Source of the DNA: Rana temporaria
Lineage: Eukaryota > Chordata > Amphibia > Anura > Ranidae
Length of the DNA stretch: 64,000 nt
Reading direction: 5' to 3'
NCBI RefSeq assembly: GCF_905171775.1
Contig: NC_053496.1
Span: 183,671,759-183,735,758, forward strand
Shown here one piece after another: positions 57,885-64,000 of the stretch; within the stretch, counting starts at the first letter, position 1, and each line of letters begins with the position of its first letter. The notes under the pieces were generated by a model. The model saw nothing but the letters and a program-made list of their open reading frames with translations. It made no database searches and had not been told where the DNA came from. Made by a program: the position numbers and the translations under genes.

Positions 57885-60090
57885 CTCTTTCCTAGAGGAA
57901 CCCAACCAGCAGTGACACCCCCTCCTTCTCTCTCCTAGAGGGACCCAACCAGCAGTGACACCCCCTCCTTCTCTCTCCTAGAGGGACCCAACCAGCAGTG
58001 ACACCCCCTCCTTCTCTCTCCTAGAGGGACCCAACCAGCAGTGACACCCCCTCCTTCTCTCTCCTAGAGGGACCCAACCAGCAAGGACACCCCCTCCTTC
58101 TCTCTCCTAGAGGGACCCAACCAGCAGTGACACCCCCTCCTTCTCTTTCCTAGAGGAACCCAACCAGCAGTGACACCCCCTCCTTCTCTCTCCTAGAGGG
58201 ACCCAACCAGCAGTGACACCCCCTCCTTCTCTCTCCTAGAGGGACCCAACCGGCAGTGACACCCCCTCCTTCTCTCTCCTAGAGGGACCCAACCAGCAGT
58301 GACACCCCCTCCTTCTCTCTCCTAGAGGGAACCAACCAGCAGTGACACCCCCTCCTTCTCTCTCCTAGAGGGACCCAACCAGCAGTGACACCCCCTCCTT
58401 CTCTCTCCTAGAGGAACCCAACCAGCAGTGACACCCCCTCCTTCTCTCTCCTAGAGGGACCCAACCAGCAGTGACACCCCCTCCTTCTCTCTCCTAGAGG
58501 GACCCAACCGGCAGTGACACCCCCTCCTTCTCTCTCCTAGAGGGAACCAACCAGCAGTGACACCCCCTCCTTCTCTATCCTAGAGGGACCCAACCCGGCA
58601 GTGACACCCCCTCCTTCTCTCTCCTAGAGGGACCCAACCGGCAGTGACACCCCCTCCTTCTCTCTCCTAGAGGGACCCAACCAGCAGTGACACCCCCTCC
58701 TCCTCTCTCCTAGAGGAACCCAACCAGCAGTGACACCCCCTCCTTCGCTCTCCTAGAGGGACCCAACCAGCAGTGACACCCCCTCCTTCTCTCTCCTAGA
58801 GGGACCCAACCAGCAGTGACACCCCCTCCTTCTCTCTCCTAGAGGGACCCAACCAGCAGTGACACCCCCTCCTTCTCTCTCCTAGAGGGACCCAACCAGC
58901 AGTGACACCCCCTCCTTCTCTCTCCTAGAGGGACCCAACCAGCAGTGACACCCCCTCCTTCTCTCTCCTAGAGGGACCCAACCGGCAGTGACACCCCCTC
59001 CTTCTCTCTCCTAGAGGGACCCAACCGGCAGTGACACCCCCTCCTTCTCTCTCCTAGAGGAACCCAACCAGCAGTGACACCCCCTCCTTCTCTCTCCTAG
59101 AGGGACCCAACCAGCAGTGAAACCCCCTCCTTCTCTCTCCTAGTGGGACCCAACCAGCAGTGACACCCCTCCTTCTCTCTCCTAGAGGGACCCAACCAGC
59201 AGTGACACCCCCTCCTTCTCTCTCCTAGAAGGACCCAACCAGCAGTGACACCCCCTCCTTCTCTCTCCTAGAGGAACCCAACCGGCAGTGACACCCCCTC
59301 CTTCTCTCTCCTAGAGGGACCCAACCAGCAGTGACACCCCCTCCTTCTCTCTCCTCGGAAGGACCCAACCAGCAGTGACACCCCCTCCTTCGCTCTCCTA
59401 GAGGGACCCAACCAGCAGTGACATCCCCTCCTTCTCTCTCCTAGTGGGACCCGATCAGCAGTGACACCCCCTCCTTCTCTCTCCTAGAGGGACCCAACCA
59501 GCAGTGACACCCCCTCATTCTCTCTCCTAGAGGGACCCAACCAGCAGTGACACCCCCTCCTTCTCTCTCCTAGAGGAACCCAACCAGCAGTGACACCCCC
59601 TCCTTCTCTCTCCTAGAGGGACCCAACCGGCAGTGACACCCCCTCCTTCTCTCTCCTAGAGGAATCCAACCAGCAGTGACACCCCCTCCTTCTCTCTCCT
59701 AGAGGGACCCAACCGGCAGTGACACCTCCTCCTTTTCTCTCCTAGAGGGACCCAACCGGCAGTGACACCCCCTCCTTCTCTCTCCTAGAGGGACCCAACC
59801 AGCAGTGACACCCCCTCCTCCTCTCTCCTAGAGGGACCCAACCAGCAGTGACACCCCCCTCCTTCTCTCTCCTAGAGGGACCCAACCGGCAGTGACACCC
59901 CCTCCTTCTCTCTCCTAGAGGAACCCAACCAGCAGTGACACCCCCTCCTTCTCTCTCCTAGAGGGACCCAACCAGCAGTGACACCCCCTCCTTCTCTCTC
60001 CTAGAGGGACCCAACCAGCAGTGACACCCCTCCTTCTCTCTCCTAGAGGGACCCAACCTGCAGTGACACCCCCTCCTTCTCTCTCCTAGC
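57885..60090. repeat. 43-bp minisatellite, about 51 copies
   Basis: Highly uniform unit GAGGGACCCAACCAGCAGTG then ACACCCCCTCCTTCTCTCTCCTA. Main variants are GAGGAACCC and ACCGGCAGTG. Each unit has a long pyrimidine tract followed by TAG on the + strand. It ends about 270 bp before the ZF exon stop of unit E. Confidence 0.97.
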
Positions 60091-60358
60091 AGAGGAAGCC
60101 AGACAGAACTTTGAAGTCTTTAGTGATCTCTGATTTTCTTATAAAGTGTTTCTTCCATGATAAAGATCAGAGCAGAGCTCAGCCACATGTTTTCTGAGGT
60201 GTCTATCAAGGTGAGCTTCTTCCCAGTGTGATGTACAGCAAAATATGATCCATATAGAAGACATTTCCCGCACTCAGAACACTAATACACCTTTGAGGGT
60301 TGTGTAGGTTCTCTGATGTTTGGGAAGACAAGACTTCTACGTGAAACATTTTCCGCAC

Positions 60359-61952
60359 TCAGGGCTGAAGCACGGCCTCTTCCTTCTGTGAGATCTTTGA
60401 TGTCTGGCGACTTTTGATCTCCGTAGATAACATTTCCCGCATCAAAAAACCGGGAAACAGCTGATTCTGCATATGGGATATAATATGGTGTCTAGTGACA
60501 TCAGACATCCATGAAAAACTTTTTCCACACTCAAAACAGCAATATGGCTTCTCGTCCGTGTGACACTTCAGATGCTCATTAAGACCGCACTTTTGCGAAA
60601 AACATTTCCCGCACTTAGAGCAGGAATACTGCTCCTCACCTTTGTAATATTGATGGTGTCTTTTAAGTTGAGATTTCTTCCTATAACATTTTCCGCACGC
60701 AGAGCAGACATGCGGCTTCTCGCCCGTGTGCAATCTCTGATGACTGAGAAGCGAGTACTTTGTTGAAAAACATTTCCTGCACTCAATGCAGGGAAACAGC
60801 TTCTCCCCTATGTGAGATCTTTGATGTACAACAAGGGCTGATATACTTGTAAAACATTTTCCGCACTCAAGACAGGAACATGACTTCTCCTCCTGAATCC
60901 CGGCCCCGCCCCTCAGAGTACGAGGTTGCTCAGAGTCGGAGGGATTCCATGGTCTATCCACACTGTGAAGTCCTCCATCCATAGTGGAGCTCATTGTCTT
61001 TTCTCCTCCACAATCTCCTGTGATGTCCTCATCTTCCATTTTACAACCTGGAGATAAAGTGAGACGATCCTTTGAGGGTTTCTCCATGGCGTGTCCTGGA
61101 AAAATATAAAAGCATCATCAATAGATATGAGAGGGTTAGTTCACTTCCATCAAGATTCCATCTGGATCAGGGAGATATGAGTGAGGAGATGTTCTCTGTG
61201 GAGGTCCCAACCAGCTGGGACTCTTCCCCCCATCAAAGAACCTTTGGTCCTCCTCCCAAATCACTTCTACATTTACACAGCCTTGTCAGAAGAGCAGGAA
61301 CCAATGGGGACTGGGAGGGGCGTGCTCTTTACACAACCACAAGCCTAGGCGCTGAGTCATGTGATCTTTGATAAACAAGAGGGTCAAAGTTTAGACTTGC
61401 AGACCCTTTACCATAGAACAAGTGACCCTAGACCTAGGCTTCTGGTGAAATGCAGCACTGGAGGAACAGCAGTCCTTTCTACTGGAAAGAGAAATATTTC
61501 AGTCTATGTCACTCCTTACTTTTCATCCCAACAAGACTGGTAATAGAGTTTTATGGTAACATGTATCTATAAGTCTTCTGGAAGAAGAGTGACCAACCCA
61601 AGAAAGGCTCAATCTGTGTTATCATTTCTGTGCTACTGTAACTAGGAGTGACACACAACCTAATACTGCCAGCTGAACCCCAGAACGGGTATCAGTACAG
61701 GGAGGGGACTATTATCAACCTATTATTGGCTGATATCACTCAGCTCCCGCCCTACTCTGGACCAATCAGTGTGCAGTAACAGAGCAGAGATAAAAGAAGA
61801 ATATATTATGGGTCACCTGTGCTGATCTCTGTAGAAGTGTCCTCCCCTATGAATGTCCTCATCATTCCAGCCTCCTCCGTATATTGCTGATCATCCCCCA
61901 CATACGTCTCTTCTTCCTCATCCTCAACCTTCACGTTCATCAGATCTTCACC
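60359..61952 (-). pseudogene. Unit E: 3' fragment of a KRAB-like ZF gene
   Basis: Two exons are visible: 61952-61817 (136 nt, EDLMNVKVEDEEEE..) and 61095-60359, joined in phase 1. The ZF exon shares the leader MEKPSKDRL with A, C and D but has only five C2H2 units. Finger 3 has lost its last His (HHQYY) and the finger after HMQNQ is frameshifted, so the frame ends in an unrelated tail (KEEAVLQP). Downstream, the decayed frame still shows SPECGKCF and KHQRT (60354-60305). The intron 61960-62355 matches units C and D, but nothing upstream of it belongs to the gene, so KRAB exons are beyond the window or lost. Confidence 0.8.
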
Positions 61953-62394
61953 CTAAACCAACAGAATGGCAGCAAAAGAAAAACAATCAGGTTATACTGC
62001 CGCTTACAGGAGGTTGAGACGTCCAAAAGCAGTCCAACTAAAAGGCGTGGACTACAGCCAGTGGTAGGACCAAAAGGGACGGGGAACTATCAAAAAGAAT
62101 AACCCACAAATCTGAACCAGAAGAGACAACCCTTCAAGATAAGAGAAGTTGCCAATGACCAATGGAAGGCCACAGACAATCAACCTGATGCTCAGACCTG
62201 GATAGAAAAGATCACAGCCAAGGGTGATGACTCCACCCGAAGGAACACCGAGCCTCAACCAGCAAGAGGCTATGGAACCAAAAACCCATCAAAATTGGTG
62301 GAACTAGAGAACTACTCGAGAGGTAGAAATCAACTAACATGTCATGGACAACAGATAAAAAAAACAAACACTGGTACAAGTCCCCAGGAGAGCA

Positions 62395-62775
62395 CCGCTA
62401 AGAACATTGGCACATCAGAGGAAGGGAGACTCTTCTTTAGGAGACTGTGGATCAGCCACAGAAGGAAGTCCTATCTCTAGGTGATCAGATACCAAAAACA
62501 CTTCCAGACATACTCATTTCCTAACAGGGGGTACCTTCAGTAGGAACATAGGGACCAGACTACTCCTGTCACAGTGAGGATTCGCAAAAAGTCTAGGTCA
62601 ACACCTACGTGATGTCCAATGGGGTCTGGTCCCTATGTTCCTACTGAAGGCATCGCTTGTTAGGAAGCGAGTATGTCTGGAGGTGTTTTGGGGATCTGAT
62701 CGCCTAGAGATAAGCCCTTCTTCTGTGGCCAATCAACAGCCTTCTAAAGAAGAGTCTTCCTTTCGTCCGGTGTGC
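62395..62775. repeat. Long inverted repeat (about 160-bp arms)
   Basis: Left arm 62420-62560 (CCACAGAAGGAAG, CTCTAGGTGATCAGATACC, CCAGACATACTCATTTCCTA, AGTAGGAACATAGGGACCAG) pairs with right arm 62622-62765 (CTGGTCCCTATGTTCCTACT, TAGGAAGCGAGTATGTCTGG). Roughly 85% matched by eye. The loop is about 60 bp. It could be a foldback transposon or duplicated MITE. Confidence 0.8.
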
Positions 62776-62887
62776 CCTTAATCAGACCAATAATCTTAGC
62801 AGTCTGGCTAAGGTTCCTGTCCCTCGCTTCATGACTATGGATGCTTCACTGAACCAGAAGGAGTCAGGATATTATTAGAATCATGTT

Positions 62888-63238
62888 GTCATGGACCTGC
62901 CACCTAAGAGTTAATACTGCAGACTGATTCCAGTGATTGGCAACAGGCTGCCTTATTTAAACACCTCAGCAGCACTGTGTCTTCGCTTCTTGATCTGCAG
63001 TTCTTACCTGACTTCCTGTTCCTGTGATCTGATCTGTTTCCTGTGTTTGACCCGGCTTGGTTGACTACGATTGATCTCTGTTATCCTGATCCCGGCCTGC
63101 CTTGTAACCACGCTCAGCTCTACACTGCTTGATTTCCTGTTGTCGAACTTGCCTGTATACTGACCATTCTCTGCCTGTCGTTTATACCTACATCTGATCG
63201 TCTGTTACCAAACTGGGCTTGTCTGACTACGTATTCAC
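62888..63238. other. CT-rich dispersed-repeat-like segment
   Basis: GTTGTCATGGACCTGCCACC, TTATTTAAACACCTCAGCAG and CCTGATCCCGGCCTGCCTTG resemble the CT-rich body at 38640-38960. It could be LTR-like (a TATTTAA motif at 62951), but no terminal repeat or coding region is visible. Confidence 0.4.
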
Positions 63239-63239
63239 T

Positions 63240-64000
63240 GGCCCAGATTCAAGAAGCACTTGCGCGGGAGCAAGTGTGATTTGCGCCGCGCAAGTACTGA
63301 TTTGCTCCCAGGCAAATTTGCGGCTGATTCTGTAAACCAGCTAAGCCTGAAATTCTGCCTTTTTCCCGCGCACGCAGCCTCGCTGCTCCGGAGCAATTCT
63401 TGCGCAATTTTGCACAGGGTGTAACTTGCGCAAACATGTTATTCCCTCAGCTAATATGCAATTTAGGTACTGCCGATGATTCTGAAACATGCGCGTGTGA
63501 GGCGCATCTTGCGCTGGAAGCGCGCAAGCTTTTTTCCCCGGGCAAACTTGCTCCTTCTAAAAGCAGGGGCAAGTTAGCAACAGATAGGCACATGTCAGCT
63601 GCAGGAGCGCGCAACTTCAGCAGCACCTAGACAGACGAGCTGAACAAGCAGAGCACCCACATTTTCGGGACCTCACATCTGTGCACCAACATGCCAGGGG
63701 CAGCTATGGTTCTTGATATTCTATTGACTGAGCCGACTCGTAGGAGGGCACGGGAGAGGATTTACAGAGGGCGCTACAACCTTTTTGATATGAGTGATAA
63801 TGAGGTGTATCGCATGTTTCGCTTCAGCCCTGAAGTCATCCTTGAGTTGGTAACAATCCTGCAGGATGAAATTCAGCAAAAAACCTGCGCAAGTCTGCTC
63901 CTATTTATTTGCTCAGTGCAAGCAGCTGAGCAGGATTTGCCCTGAAAGTATGATAGGCGCAGTTTGACGCATGCGCAGACGGAAGCGCCATAACTGCGCA
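63240..64000 (+). mobile_element. Harbinger element (right end beyond window)
   Basis: Left end TGGCCCAGATTCAAGAAGCA at 63240 is the family terminus. The subterminal part has repeated GCGCAA and TTGCGC. The region encodes a truncated HARBI1-like N-terminus (next entry). After 63945 the sequence returns to TTTGACGCATGCGCAG and similar, probably the right subterminal region, so this is a deletion derivative. Confidence 0.75.
63691..63945 (+). pseudogene. Truncated HARBI1-like transposase N-terminus
   Basis: From ATG 63691, 84 codons. Residues 17-58 (RRRARERIYRGRYNLFDMSD, EVYRMFRFSPEVILELVTIL) match the N-terminal helical region of PIF/Harbinger transposases. Then the frame leaves the family at about residue 65 (CASLLLFICS) and stops. 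None of the catalytic DDE motif residues is present, so it cannot be a nuclease. Confidence 0.75.

Overview
The window looks like nuclear DNA from a frog, probably ranid-like. It has a cluster of KRAB-like C2H2 zinc-finger (ZF) genes whose exons resemble the Xenopus oocyte/gastrula finger families. Introns are short, and the ground between genes is filled with Harbinger, hAT and Tc1 elements and long minisatellites. I see no bacterial, organellar or viral gene. The species assignment rests on family knowledge, not on a search.

Layout. Five copies of one gene architecture are present. Unit A (+, about 2.7-8.3 kb) is complete: promoter and noncoding exon, start exon, a second short exon, KRAB-like exon, two linker exons and a ZF exon. 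All splice phases fit, giving 625 aa. Unit B (-, 22.5 to 19.4 kb) keeps the promoter, KRAB exon and three linker exons but has lost the start exon and the ZF exon. Unit C (-, 36.2 to 27.4 kb) is complete: 9 coding exons, 1,061 aa, 20 fingers and four tandem linker exons. Unit D (-, 51.3 to 43.25 kb) is a direct segmental duplicate of C with an intact 16-finger exon but with the start exon deleted. Unit E (-, 62.0 to 60.4 kb) is a 3' fragment with a frameshifted finger exon; any 5' part lies beyond the window or is lost. Four promoters (A-D) share an ETS/CRE-like composite site.

Between A and B, on the same strand as B, lies a three-exon gene (18.05 to 13.39 kb) for a 198-aa Myb/SANT-like protein. 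Its 5' end follows an acceptor-like sequence that is in frame with the last exon of unit B. A KRAB-linker-Myb/SANT chimeric transcript is therefore possible, and I consider this the most interesting hypothesis here.

Repeats. Minisatellites have units of 67 bp (0-1.0 kb), 29 bp (8.7-10.9), 16 bp (11.2-13.2), 20 bp (13.7-16.5, inside an intron of the Myb/SANT gene), 37 bp (26.3-26.9 and 41.8-42.7), a G-rich unit of about 30 bp (49.3-50.1), 33 bp (55.8-56.6) and 43 bp (57.9-60.1). An array sits just 3' of every ZF exon. 73-bp arrays in A and C duplicate the exon 2 splice donor. Foldback DNA occupies 39.5-41.7 kb. Several transposons can be dated relative to the duplications because the paralogous copy shows the empty site. 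A Harbinger element with a truncated transposase N-terminus ends the window.
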